Assembly: GCF_002554795.1 (NCBI RefSeq) | Contig: NZ_PDEQ01000003.1 | Span: 434,001 to 498,000, forward strand | Direction of reading: 5' to 3' | Length of the DNA: 64,000 bases | Source: Longibacter salinarum | Lineage (GTDB): Bacteria > Bacteroidota > Rhodothermia > Rhodothermales > Salinibacteraceae | Shown: positions 45,021-54,035 of the stretch, piece after piece | Position numbering within the stretch: the first letter of the stretch is position 1 | How the letters are laid out: every line of letters begins with the position of its first letter | Notes under the pieces: model-generated | The model's database searches: none | What the model was told of the DNA's origin: nothing | Seen by the model: the letters and a program-made list of their open reading frames with translations, nothing else | Made by a program: the position numbers and the translations under genes

Positions 45021-45242
45021 AGAGGCAGACTGATTTAGATCAGAGAAGCGAAGAGATACATGATGCCCGACGTGATGGCAACGTCGAGAGGTCGGTCCTG
45101 TTCACCGTGAAATGAATCAAAAAAGGTCGGATCTCACGTGACTTACAGGGGCCCAAGACAGGGAAAATACGAAACCAGGATAGGGCTTATTCGGTAAATA
45201 ACTGAGTGCGAACCTGAAAATAAGGCCCAAAGAGGTTGTACG

Positions 45243-45437
45243 ATGGCAACAAAAGCAATGAACGAGAGCTGGCGCCGTGTCCGCGATCAGATCAAAGCGA
45301 TCTGGGATGACGCGGAGTTTGACGACAAAGAAATGAAACGTGCGCGCGGCGAAATGCACAAGATCGTGGGTCTGATCCACGACAAGACGGGAGAATCGCC
45401 GGAGGAGATTCGCCGTAAGATGAGCGCGATCTTGTAG
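45243..45437 (+). CDS. CsbD-like small stress protein
   Basis: A 64-residue hydrophilic helical protein. The pattern ESWRRVRDQIKAIWDDAEFDDKEM, then IVGLIHDKTGESPEEIRRKM, follows the CsbD/YjbJ layout of a Trp-containing helix, acidic turn and Gly-Ile-rich second helix. CsbD proteins are induced by general stress; their function is unknown. An AGAGG sits 9 bases before the start. A GC-rich hairpin follows. Confidence 0.7.
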   Translation: MATKAMNESWRRVRDQIKAIWDDAEFDDKEMKRARGEMHKIVGLIHDKTGESPEEIRRKMSAIL

Positions 45438-45743
45438 GGCCATATGGTCCGCACCGCCGGCCCGAGTAGAGGTCTCCGTTTTCGTTCAACCGCTGCTCAC
45501 GTCCGGTTTAGATATCCAGCAGCATCCGGCGCCGCCTGTCCCCCATGGGATGGGGCGGCGTCGTCCGTTTTGGATGACTTCGGGCATCCCCACATGTGTT
45601 TCGTCAGCTCAAAAAAGCGAGCGTAGAGGCGAAGATACGATGCAATTTGCGGAGACTCCGTCGTTTTGAGGTTTCGTTTGGAGACGGCGCAAACTACGTT
45701 GAAGTCCCTTCGCTTCCCTGTGTCCTTATCTTCGATCTGTATG
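45438..45743. other. Intergenic region before the carboxylase gene
   Basis: A 306-base spacer that contains the hairpin at 45530-45560 and an upstream in-frame extension of the carboxylase reading frame. No separate gene seen. Confidence 0.4.
45530..45560 (+). terminator. Hairpin after the CsbD-like gene
   Basis: CGCCGCC at 45530-45536 pairs with GGCGGCG at 45554-45560, with an inner CCCCAT/ATGGGG stem. TCGTCCGTTTT follows. Confidence 0.6.
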
Positions 45744-47426
45744 TCCTCGCCGATCACGTCCATTGGCTCTAGCGCCGATCCTGAAAGCGCTTCCTATCAG
45801 AAACGAGCGGCCCACTACGAGGCGCTCCTCAAAGAGCTTCGAGATCGCGAAGCAGAAATCCGGAAAGGAGGTGGCGAACGTCGCCTGCAGCGCGAGCACG
45901 ACCGTGGCAAGCTGACCGCCCGGGAGCGCATCGATGCGCTGGTCGACGATCCAGATGCGTTCAAAGAGGTTGGCGTATTTGCCGGCGACGGCATGTACGA
46001 AGAGGAGGGAGGATGCCCGGCCGGCGGGACGGTGATGGGCCTTGGCCACGTCAACGGTCGCCGTGCCATGATCGTCGCCAACGACGCCACGGTGAAGGCA
46101 GGTGCGTGGTTTCCGATCACGGCAAAGAAAAACCTCCGTGCGCAGGAGATCGCGCTAGAGAACCACGTCCCGATCATCTACCTGGTTGACTCTGCAGGTG
46201 TTTTCCTGCCGAAACAGGATGAGATCTTCCCCGACAAAGACCACTTCGGCCGCATCTTCCGCAACAACGCGATCCTGTCCAGTCGCGGCATTCCGCAGAT
46301 CGCGGCGATCATGGGGAGCTGCGTTGCAGGGGGAGCGTACCTTCCGATCATGAGCGATGAGGCCATCATCGTGAATGGTACGGGGTCGGTCTTCCTCGCT
46401 GGGCCGTTTCTTGTGAAAGCCGCGATCGGGGAAGATGTCGATGCTGAGACGCTCGGAGGCGCGACCACGCACTCGGAAATCTCCGGAGTGACGGACTATG
46501 AGGCGGATGACGACGAAGAGGCGATCGAGATCATTCGCAATCTGATGGGGCACATGGGACCGGAGCACCGGTTCGGATACACGCGGGACGAGCCCCAGGC
46601 ACCGGCCTTCGATCCGGAGGATATCTACGGGTTGTTTCCCGACCAGGGGACATCGCAGTATGACATGCACGAGATCCTTGCGCGTATTGTAGACGAGGAC
46701 TCGTGGACGGAATACAAGAAAGGGTATGGACGCTCGCTGCTGACGGGTTACGCACGGATCGACGGTTGGAATGTCGGAATCGTCGCCAACCAGCGGTCCG
46801 TTGTTCGAAATCGAACGTCTCACGAGAACCGGGGTGAGATTCAGGTAGGTGGCGTGATTTACGCCGATGCAGCAGATAAGGCCACGCGCTTTATCATGAA
46901 CTGCAACCAGAAGGAGATTCCGCTGGTCTTTTTCCAGGATGTGACCGGCTTCATGGTTGGGAAGCGCGCCGAGCATGGTGGCATCATCAAGGACGGCGCA
47001 AAGATGGTGAATGCCGTATCCAACTCTACTGTCCCGAAGTTCACCGTCGTAATGGGCAATTCCTACGGCGCCGGCAACTACGCCATGTGCGGTCGTGCGT
47101 ACGATCCACGGATGATGCTGGCATGGCCCACAGCCAAGATCGCCGTGATGGGCGGGACGCAGGCGTCCAAGGTCTTGAAGCAGATCCAGGTTCGTAAGCT
47201 CGAGAAGCAGGGCAAAGAGCTATCCGCTGAAGACGAGAAGGAGCTGCTCGATAGGATCCAAGATCGGTACGAGGAGCAGACGACGCCATACTACGCGGCG
47301 GCCCGTCTCTGGGTGGACGCGATCATCGATCCGGTGAAAACGCGGGAGTGGATCTCTGCCGGAATCGACACCGCAGACCTCAACCCGGAACTACCCAAAT
47401 TCAATGCGGGCGTCATTCAAACCTGA
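45744..47426 (+). CDS. Acyl-CoA carboxylase carboxyltransferase (beta) subunit
   Basis: A 560-residue carboxyltransferase that moves carboxyl from biotin to an acyl-CoA. The N-terminal half has REHDRGKLTARERIDALVD and VPIIYLVDSAGVFLPKQDEIFPD; the C-terminal half has VFFQDVTGFMVGKRAEHGGIIKDGAKM and MGNSYGAGNYAMCGRAYDPR. The PKQ and GNYAMCGRAY patterns fit the methylcrotonyl-CoA carboxylase beta group better than propionyl-CoA carboxylase, which would place it in leucine breakdown; that is a soft call. ATG at 45744 is preferred to the frame start at 45666. The biotin-carboxylase alpha subunit is not in the window. Confidence 0.92.
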   Translation, partial: SSPITSIGSSADPESASYQKRAAHYEALLKELRDREAEIRKGGGERRLQREHDRGKLTARERIDALVDDPDAFKEVGVFAGDGMYEEEGGCPAGGTVMGLGHVNGRRAMIVANDATVKAGAWFPITAKKNLRAQEIALENHVPIIYLVDSAGVFLPKQDEIFPDKDHFGRIFRNNAILSSRGIPQIAAIMGSCVAGGAYLPIMSDEAIIVNGTGSVFLAGPFLVKAAIGEDVDAETLGGATTHSEISGVTDYEADDDEEAIEIIRNLMGHMGPEHRFGYTRDEPQAPAFDPEDIYGLFPDQGTSQYDMHEILARIVDEDSWTEYKKGYGRSLLTGYARIDGWNVGIVANQRSVVRNRTSHENRGEIQVGGVIYADAADKATRFIMNCNQKEIPLVFFQDVTGFMVGKRAEHGGIIKDGAKMVNAVSNSTVPKFTVVMGNSYGAGNYAMCGRAYDPRMMLAWPTAKIAVMGGTQASKVLKQIQVRKLEKQGKELSAEDEKELLDRIQDRYEEQTTPYYAAARLWVDAIIDPVKTREWISAGIDTADLNPELPKFNAGVIQT

Positions 47427-47458
47427 TGGCCCGCGGGATAAAAATGGTAGCAGTACAG

Positions 47459-47492
47459 AAACGGCTCGTCCATCGTTCGGCGAGCCGTTTTT
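47459..47492 (+). terminator. Rho-independent terminator of the carboxylase gene
   Basis: AAACGGCTCG at 47459-47468 pairs with CGAGCCGTTT at 47481-47490, followed by TT. Classic hairpin and T-run 33 bases after the stop. Confidence 0.92.
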
Positions 47493-47634
47493 CTGTCCCG
47501 GAGACACCTTGCTCGGTCGAGTGGTTCGTACTACGTGCGCGTTTTCGCACGAGCCGTTGCGATTGCCCCGTAACTCTGACGACCGTTGTGGCGTACGATG
47601 CGCGAGCAGTTCCCTAACAAGCGCCGAAGATGCC

Positions 47635-48231
47635 ATGCCCTCAGAATCTTCCCGCATGCGTGATCGAATCGCGCAATTCTTTCGTCGAGGACGCAGCCGC
47701 GTTGAGTCCCGTGCATCCTCTGTACGGAATCGAGTGGCTGAACTGGACGCGGCCGACGTGCGACGCCGTCTGGAAGCGATGGATACCGACACGGTTCGCG
47801 AACAGCTGAATCGAATCGACCCCGGGTTTTTGTCGAAAGGGGCCGACCAGATGACAGACGCCGATATCGATCGCGTCATTCGCGAGGCGGATGACGTGGA
47901 GGCGTCCTTCGATCGGTCAGGGGCGCTCGGTCGTCTTCTCGACGATGGACGGTTGCTGCTGAACCTGGTTCGCGATGCGCGAACAGGGCGATACCGAAAG
48001 CTGCCGAGGTGGTCGCTCAGTGCGGCTGTATTCACGCTGCTCTACGTGCTCAATCCGATGGACCTCATCCCCGACGTGATTCCGGGCATCGGCGCGCTGG
48101 ATGATGCAGCGGTCGTCTCTCTGTGCCTGATCATGATGGAGCAGGATTTGCTTGCATATCGGTCGTGGCGGCGGAAAATGATTTCGAATGGAAATCGTCC
48201 TGCAGAAGACACAGACGTAACCACGGGATAA
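47635..48231 (+). CDS. DUF1232 (YkvA-like) membrane protein
   Basis: A 198-residue protein. A basic N-terminus and an acidic helical middle precede the DUF1232 core, with the segments LPRWSLSAAVFTLLYVLNP, MDLIPDVIPGIGALDDAAVV and SLCLIMMEQDLLAYRSW. This short hydrophobic motif with the conserved D-IPD pattern defines the family; function is unknown. ATG at 47635 is chosen because the longer frame from 47404 overlaps the carboxylase terminator. Confidence 0.85.
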   Translation: MPSESSRMRDRIAQFFRRGRSRVESRASSVRNRVAELDAADVRRRLEAMDTDTVREQLNRIDPGFLSKGADQMTDADIDRVIREADDVEASFDRSGALGRLLDDGRLLLNLVRDARTGRYRKLPRWSLSAAVFTLLYVLNPMDLIPDVIPGIGALDDAAVVSLCLIMMEQDLLAYRSWRRKMISNGNRPAEDTDVTTG

Positions 48232-48573
48232 AAACCGGGGCAGCCCGAGCTGGTTAAGGCGAAAAAGCCGCAACGATCAGCATAGCTTCGGGCCGGCGGC
48301 TGTATTTCTTCACTTCGGGTGCTATGATTTATTTGCAGGACGGACTTCTGCGTGCGTTGTACTGACGATAATTTCATCGCGAAGTGTGAGCCGGTGACGA
48401 GAACATGGGCGATTGAGTCAAAATCTCGACCGAATGCTTTCGCATTGCCGCCGTAAGAGGAACTCCCCAGGAGAGCTGCCGTCACGTTTCCTGCATTTCA
48501 GATCCATTGTTCGGGACTGCACTGGATCCTAACCCTCAAGTAGTCCTACACGCTTGACCGATTCTACATTTCG
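48232..48573. other. Intergenic region before hemolysin III
   Basis: A 342-base spacer with AT-rich promoter-like stretches near 48320-48340 (TATGATTTATTTG). No gene supported. Confidence 0.4.
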
Positions 48574-49215
48574 ATGGACGACGCTGCACGACAGACATAC
48601 GCAGAAGAAGTACTTAACAGCATTACGCATGGGATCGGTCTCGTGCTCAGCGCAGCCGGATTGGCGGTGCTCGTCGTGCTTTCCACATTGTTCGGCGACG
48701 TCTGGCACGTTGTGAGTAGCGCCATTTTCGGCAGTACGCTTGTCTTTCTGTACGGGGCGTCGACGCTGTACCATAGCGCGCGGACCCGGCGCATGAAGCG
48801 CATCCTCCGGATCGTCGACCATATCGCCATTTTTCTGCTCATTGCCGGCACGTACACGCCGTTCACGATGGGTTTGATGCGCGACGGTTGGGGGTGGATG
48901 TTGCTCTCGATCGTGTGGGGACTTGCCGTGATCGGCCTGCTGTTTAAACTATTCTCGCAGCACCGATTCCACTGGGCGGCCACCTCCATTTACCTTCTAA
49001 TGGGCTGGATAAGCGTCTTTTTTATGGAGCCGATGGCGGCGGCCATTCCGTTTGGTGGCCTGATGCTACTCGTGGCGGGCGGCGTTGCGTACACCGCCGG
49101 CGTCGTTTTTTATGGTTGGCACTCGCTTCCGTATAGCCACGCCATCTGGCACGTCTTCGTACTGGCGGGAAGCATTTTCCATTATCTCGCCGTGGCATTC
49201 TACGTTCTGCCGTAA
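48574..49215 (+). CDS. Hemolysin III (YqfA/PAQR) family membrane protein
   Basis: A 213-residue seven-helix membrane protein. Family signatures are EEVLNSITHGIGLVLS at the N-terminus, GSTLVFLYGASTLYHS, RIVDHIAIFLLIAGTYTPF and the C-terminal HAIWHVFVLAGSIFHY. The His/Asp/Ser residues in these motifs form the presumed zinc site of PAQR proteins. Function in bacteria is unclear despite the name. It has a strong terminator. Confidence 0.92.
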   Translation: MDDAARQTYAEEVLNSITHGIGLVLSAAGLAVLVVLSTLFGDVWHVVSSAIFGSTLVFLYGASTLYHSARTRRMKRILRIVDHIAIFLLIAGTYTPFTMGLMRDGWGWMLLSIVWGLAVIGLLFKLFSQHRFHWAATSIYLLMGWISVFFMEPMAAAIPFGGLMLLVAGGVAYTAGVVFYGWHSLPYSHAIWHVFVLAGSIFHYLAVAFYVLP

Positions 49216-49277
49216 CCCGTCCGATTCGGAGCCGGACCCTTCGCGGTTAAGGTACTGAGACATTTCGAGATTATAGG

Positions 49278-49312
49278 AAAGCCATCTGGCCATCGCGACT
49301 GGATGGCTTTTT
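49278..49312. terminator. Terminator after hemolysin III gene
   Basis: AAAGCCATC at 49278-49286 pairs with GATGGCTTT at 49302-49310, then TT. It may also stop the minus-strand RNase Z-like gene, whose end is at 49325. Confidence 0.88.
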
Positions 49313-49324
49313 GATGGAAGTCGC

Positions 49325-50086
49325 TCAAATATCATATCGACCGAGCTCCGTTCCGAGTTCAGTCGCCGGAAAAATCTCCTGTGCAGCGCGGAGGTCGTCC
49401 ACCTTATCTCCATCGGGCAGGTGAACCAGGATGAGACGCTTCGCCCCTGCCTTTTTTGCCGCTTCAGCAGCTTGAACAGCAGAGGAATGGCCTTCCGTCT
49501 CACCGGTCGCTTCATGCACCAGCAGGTCGGCGTCGCGGCCCAGTTCAACCACAGCCTCACACGGCTCCGTATCGCATGAGTACGCGATCACTCGCCCCGA
49601 GGGGACATGTTCAAAACGAACGCCGATATTGTCGATTCCGTGGTCGACGGGCCTGGACGTCACCTTCCACGTCGGGTCATGCCACATGACCGCCTCCGGC
49701 TTGTAGTCAACTTCTCGGATGTCGATGCTCGGCGTGTCCCACTCTTCTGTGATCTGGGAAAACGCCTCCCAGCTTCTCTCGACCTGGGCAAGAGCGGCTG
49801 GAATACCGAGTACGGGAATCTCCGTGTGGTGACCGTGGAGCCACAGTCGTTCGATGAACAGGGGGAAGCCACTACAGTGGTCCGGGTGGGCGTGCGTCAC
49901 GATGAGTCCGGCCACGTTCTGTACGGAGGCCCCGGCTTCCCGGAGCCGCTGCAACGCGTCTCCGCCGCAGTCGACCATCAGCGTGGACCGTTCTTCGGTC
50001 GTTTCATCGGTGACGGCAAGCATCGTAGCGGTGCGGTGCGGGTCGCTGACGGCGGCGCCTGTGCCGAGAAGGTAGAGGATGGGCAT
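49325..50086 (-). CDS. MBL-fold hydrolase, RNase Z-like
   Basis: A 253-residue metallo-beta-lactamase-fold protein. LLGTGAAVSDPHRTAT at the N-terminus, IVTHAHPDHCSGFPLF (metal ligands), AYSCDTEPC and DLLVHEATG follow the RNase Z/ElaC layout, and the C-terminal His in LILVHLPDG fits. The long exosite arm of true tRNase Z is not seen, so it may be a related phosphodiesterase rather than the tRNA 3' processing enzyme. Confidence 0.82.
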   Translation of the reverse strand: MPILYLLGTGAAVSDPHRTATMLAVTDETTEERSTLMVDCGGDALQRLREAGASVQNVAGLIVTHAHPDHCSGFPLFIERLWLHGHHTEIPVLGIPAALAQVERSWEAFSQITEEWDTPSIDIREVDYKPEAVMWHDPTWKVTSRPVDHGIDNIGVRFEHVPSGRVIAYSCDTEPCEAVVELGRDADLLVHEATGETEGHSSAVQAAEAAKKAGAKRLILVHLPDGDKVDDLRAAQEIFPATELGTELGRYDI

Positions 50087-50205
50087 AATCGGACGGGTTC
50101 ACGTGATGATTGCAGGACGAGGTTGGGCGCTTGATGGCGCCGCATGGCTCGGGGAGATGTGGCCGGCCTTATTGCAGCGTTTCCAAACAACGAATGAGCC
50201 TAAAT

Positions 50206-50239
50206 AAAAACACCCGCTCTCTAGAACAGAGAACGGGTG
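50206..50239 (-). terminator. Rho-independent terminator of the prenyl synthase gene
   Basis: CACCCGCTCT at 50211-50220 and AGAG..CGGGTG at 50228-50239 form a hairpin with a two-base bulge. On the minus strand TTTTT follows (50210-50206), 29 bases beyond the stop at 50268. Confidence 0.88.
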
Positions 50240-50267
50240 GGCGTGCGGTTTATCCGCGAGACTAGCG

Positions 50268-51383
50268 TCAGCGTTTGCGCCGGATGGTGTACTCGGTCAG
50301 GCCGATCAGTGCGTCGCGCGAGGGTGAGGACGAACTGGCAGAGAGCGCCTGTCGCGCTTCATTTGCGAGGCCTTCCATTCGTCGCCGTGCGTAATCGAGA
50401 CCGCCGTGATCTGCGACGAACGTTCCGACCTCTCGGAGATCGGACCGGCTCTTTTCATCCTTCTTGATGATTTTCATGATGCGCTTTCGATCTCGTGAAC
50501 TTGCTTCACGAAGAGCGACGATGACGGGAAGCGTCAGCTTTTTCTCCTGCAGGTCAATGCCGATCGGTTTCCCGGCGTCCTGCATGCTAAAGTCGAAGAG
50601 GTCATCTCGAATCTGGAAGGCAAGGCCCAGTTTCTCGCCGAAGATCCGCATGCGCTCGACGTCCTCCTCATCATCGGTGGCGCTGAGCGCACCTGCCTTT
50701 GTGCAGGCGGCGATGAGCGAAGCGGTCTTGTCGGAAATGATGCGAAAGTATGTCTCCTCGTCAATATCGAGAAACCGCGACTTCTCGATTTGTAGCAGCT
50801 CACCTTCGCTCATGCGACGCACCGCATCCGACAGCGTGTGCAGCATGTCGTAGTCGTTGTGGTCGAGCGAAAGCAGCAGGCCGCGGCTGAGAAGGAAGTC
50901 GCCGAGGAGAACCCCAATTTTGTTCTTCCACAGTGCGTTGATCGAGAACATCCCCCGTCGCGTCTCCGCGTCGTCGACGACATCATCGTGGACGAGCGTT
51001 GCAGTGTGAAGGAGTTCGACAAGGGCAGCGGCCCGATAGCTCGTCTCGGTCACATCGCCGAACTGCTTGGCCGAGAGCAAAACGAGAACCGGGCGGATGC
51101 GCTTGCCCTTCTGACGGAGCACGTACTGCGTGATTTTGTCCAGCAGCATGTGATCCGATCGCATTGACTCCCGGAAGTAATCCCGGAAATGGTCGAGCTC
51201 GGACGCGACCGGCTCGCGGATCGCGTCCAGGGACGTCGGAATCGCGCGGTCCGCGACGGCGAGTTCTGGAGACGGGCCGGACGAGGAGTCTCCGGAGCCC
51301 TCGGTCAGTGCCTCATTGGGTGGGGAGGGAAGACCGTCGGGCGTACCGTCACCACGCTGTAAGTACTGGGACGCGTCGGGCAT
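50268..51383 (-). CDS. Polyprenyl diphosphate synthase
   Basis: A 371-residue trans-prenyltransferase making long isoprenoid chains, probably for quinones. The first Asp-rich motif is in LVHDDVVDDAETRRG and the second in GLAFQIRDDLFDF, both magnesium-binding. The first 55 residues are a disordered Ser/Pro-rich extension before the family start (LDHFRDYFRESM), so a later start is possible. Product length is not predictable here. Confidence 0.93.
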   Translation of the reverse strand: MPDASQYLQRGDGTPDGLPSPPNEALTEGSGDSSSGPSPELAVADRAIPTSLDAIREPVASELDHFRDYFRESMRSDHMLLDKITQYVLRQKGKRIRPVLVLLSAKQFGDVTETSYRAAALVELLHTATLVHDDVVDDAETRRGMFSINALWKNKIGVLLGDFLLSRGLLLSLDHNDYDMLHTLSDAVRRMSEGELLQIEKSRFLDIDEETYFRIISDKTASLIAACTKAGALSATDDEEDVERMRIFGEKLGLAFQIRDDLFDFSMQDAGKPIGIDLQEKKLTLPVIVALREASSRDRKRIMKIIKKDEKSRSDLREVGTFVADHGGLDYARRRMEGLANEARQALSASSSSPSRDALIGLTEYTIRRKR

Positions 51384-51563
51384 CGCGTATTTTCAGTCAT
51401 CATTGAAAGATTCGGAGCCTGTAACGGCACCAGCCCCCAAAAGTTTGGCTACCGCGGAAATAATCCGAACCGGTCGTGAGTTGTGCCTACGAAGAAGAGG
51501 CGAGGCAGGAAATTGTCAGCCCTTTCTTGTTTTTCTGCCACACAACCGGCATCCATTCCTGGG

Positions 51564-52589
51564 TTACGACGACGTGGTGCCGCGTTGACGAAGCAGCCAC
51601 AAGAAGAAGGGGACACCACAAAGAGCCGTAAGAATGCCGACAGGAAGTTCTTGAGCGGGCAGGAGGGTTCGGGCGGCGAGGTCTGCCCACACCATGAAGA
51701 GCCCCCCAGTCAGAAAGCTTGCCGGTACGAGCGTGCGGTGCGTGACGCCGGCGACCATGCGTACGGCGTGCGGGATGATGAGCCCGACAAAGCCGATCGC
51801 ACCAGACGTGGATACGAGGACGCCGGTCACAAGGGCTGCAAGAACGAGGAGTCCCCGCTTTAGCGACTCGACCGGGACGCCAAGGTGGTACGCTGGTTCT
51901 TCTCCCATGAGCATCGCGTCAAGGGGACGAGCGAGCGCAGTCAGAAGGATGGCTCCGACAACAGAAACGACTGCTGCGCCGGGAATGAGCGCCCACCGTG
52001 CACCGCTAAAGGATCCGAGAAGCCAGAACAAGACGGCTCGAAGCGCATCGGGCTCCGGGGAGGAGAAGGTGATAAAGGAGGTGATCGACGAGGTGAGGGC
52101 TGACATGGCGACGCCTGCAAGAAGGAGGCGGGCGACCGATACACGCGATTCGGTCCGCGCGACCAGGTACACGATGACAATCGTAGCAAGTCCGCCGGCG
52201 AAGGCAGCGACTGGCATCGAGAGCGTTTTCGAGATCACCGGGGGAAGGAAGCCCAAGTAGAACAGAGATGCCCCGGCTGTAGCGCCTCCGGAGATGCCAA
52301 GGATGTAGGGCTCCGCGAGCGGGTTGCGAACAAGCGTTTGCATCGCAACGCCGATAATCGAAAGTCCTCCGCCGACAAGCATCGCGAGCACCACGCGTGG
52401 CATTCGCAAATCCCAGATGATTCGGTCGATCGTGGCTGGCGGGGCTGCATCCGCGACGCCGAGTCGCGACGCGATCACACGGACAACGTCCAGTAGGGCA
52501 ATGTCCGTGCTTCCGATTGCTACGCCGCAGGCCACCGTCACAGCAACGGAGACGACGAGGACGAGACCGATGAGCCACTTCCGGATCAT
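51564..52589 (-). CDS. FecCD/BtuC-type ABC transporter permease
   Basis: A 341-residue membrane protein with about ten helices, of the family importing iron-siderophores, heme or cobalamin. The RMPRVVLAMLVGGGLSIIGVAMQTLVRNPLAEPYILGISGGA segment is diagnostic, as is SGAIGFVGLIIPHAVRM. It lies 39 bases downstream of its binding protein and in the same operon. No ATPase gene follows within the window, unlike the usual three-gene unit. Confidence 0.93.
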   Translation of the reverse strand: MIRKWLIGLVLVVSVAVTVACGVAIGSTDIALLDVVRVIASRLGVADAAPPATIDRIIWDLRMPRVVLAMLVGGGLSIIGVAMQTLVRNPLAEPYILGISGGATAGASLFYLGFLPPVISKTLSMPVAAFAGGLATIVIVYLVARTESRVSVARLLLAGVAMSALTSSITSFITFSSPEPDALRAVLFWLLGSFSGARWALIPGAAVVSVVGAILLTALARPLDAMLMGEEPAYHLGVPVESLKRGLLVLAALVTGVLVSTSGAIGFVGLIIPHAVRMVAGVTHRTLVPASFLTGGLFMVWADLAARTLLPAQELPVGILTALCGVPFFLWLLRQRGTTSS

Positions 52590-52628
52590 GGGTAGCGGGA
52601 CGGGAGGTGAGGTCGGCGGGGTTCGTTA

Positions 52629-53654
52629 TTACTGCGTGTTTCGGCGTGAGCGAACGATTCGGTCGGAATGTATAATCTGTGCCAAACGCCGTGTACCCTG
52701 AACGAGACGTGGCCCGGGCCGAAAAATCAGATCGCCGGATATGCTATATACCTGCCCGTTCCGTACCGCAGGGAGTGCATCGAACGCTGGATGGTGGTCA
52801 AGCAAGGTCTCTGGCATGGGCGCGTCGCCAAACGCACCGACAATAACGTCCGGTTCAGCCGTCAGGACGAATTCCTCGCTGAGCGTCGGAGCGCTTGCAT
52901 CCATGTCCGCAGTGATGCTCTGACCTCCGGCTGCATCGACCAGCGTGTGAACGTAGCTGTCTTTCCCAAAGGAGTAGAGGACGTCACTTCCAGCGAGAAC
53001 GAGAACGCGGGGCCGATCCGATGCCGTTCGGATCGTTTTTGCACGTTCCCGTCGGATGTCTCCGAATGCCGAGGCCAGTGCGTCAGCAGAGTCCGTCGCC
53101 ACCCGGGAGGTACCGGCCAGCGTTCCGAGCACTCTGATCCCCTCGAACACACTCTCCACGGTCGGGAAGGAGAAGTAATAGACGGGAATGTCGAGTGCGT
53201 CGAATGTCTCAGCATCTCGCGTGGCATTCACCTGTGTTGTTGCGAGAACGAGATCCGGTTGTAGCGAGACGACCGACTCGAAGTCGACCGGCAGCACACT
53301 GACGTGCGGAAGCGAGTCGACGGCTGGTGGAAAGTTATCAGAGGGGCCGACCGCGACCACTTGTTCACCCGCCCCGGCTGCAAACGCCATCTCCGTGAGG
53401 TTCGGTGCGAGGGGAAGGAGGCGCCGGGTCGGTGGGGAATACGTCACCGAACGATCAAGATCATCCGTGACGACGTGGGTGGAGTCAGATGCTTGATTAT
53501 CTGGTGGCGCGGCCTCGTTTCCACAGCCTGACACGACGCAAAGGAAAAGAAGGGCGGTCGCGACGATTCGTGTAAATGGTGCTGAAGGGGAAGACGACGT
53601 AATCAAAATGGACGGACGAAGTATCTGCAGGGACATTTGAAAGACAGGGATCAT
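52629..53654 (-). CDS. BtuF-like ABC transporter substrate-binding lipoprotein
   Basis: A 341-residue periplasmic binding lipoprotein. After a long N-terminus the hydrophobic segment VATALLFLCVVSGC forms a lipobox. The mature domain (RLLPLAPNLTEMAFAAGAGEQVVAVG, then VDFESVVSLQPDLVLATTQVN) matches BtuF and other class III binding proteins for cobalamin or iron complexes. ATG at 53636 (MSLQIL) is an alternative start. The ligand is not certain, and no cobalamin riboswitch is visible upstream. Confidence 0.9.
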   Translation of the reverse strand: MIPVFQMSLQILRPSILITSSSPSAPFTRIVATALLFLCVVSGCGNEAAPPDNQASDSTHVVTDDLDRSVTYSPPTRRLLPLAPNLTEMAFAAGAGEQVVAVGPSDNFPPAVDSLPHVSVLPVDFESVVSLQPDLVLATTQVNATRDAETFDALDIPVYYFSFPTVESVFEGIRVLGTLAGTSRVATDSADALASAFGDIRRERAKTIRTASDRPRVLVLAGSDVLYSFGKDSYVHTLVDAAGGQSITADMDASAPTLSEEFVLTAEPDVIVGAFGDAPMPETLLDHHPAFDALPAVRNGQVYSISGDLIFRPGPRLVQGTRRLAQIIHSDRIVRSRRNTQ

Positions 53655-54035
53655 CCGACATTCTTTTCGGGCTCGACCGGACGAGTCGAGGTCGTGTTCG
53701 ATGACTCATATTAGGTAGAAAGTCTCCAAACAAGAAAGATGAGTGGTCAAACTTTCCACGTCATGTCGATTAACTCAGGTGAAATCGACGGCTCATTACA
53801 CTTTGGCGGGTCGCGAGCTTGGTTTTCTCTTCCGCGCTAATGTAGTTTCTACCACATGAGCAATTTGCTACTCCTTCGATACGAGAGTCCAACCTCCGGA
53901 GGAGTGTCTCTAATCTCGGACCGGCACCTGTACACAGCTACGCCGTCGCCGTTCGTTTTCGTCACGCTCGTCGAAGGCTGTTGTCGTGTGAATTTGTCGG
54001 AATGCCTCTCCTTGTTCGAATAGGTCCCATCCGCC
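53655..54035. other. Divergent intergenic region
   Basis: A 381-base spacer between the binding protein (minus) and the second sigma-54 regulator (plus). A short hairpin CTCGAC-N7-GTCGAG lies at 53672-53690. I looked for a cobalamin riboswitch or Fur-like site and saw none that is convincing. Confidence 0.4.

Noticed and set aside
53655-54035. Possible cobalamin riboswitch upstream of the BtuF-like gene
   Set aside because: I looked for the conserved B12-box and surrounding helices and saw only a short hairpin at 53672-53690.
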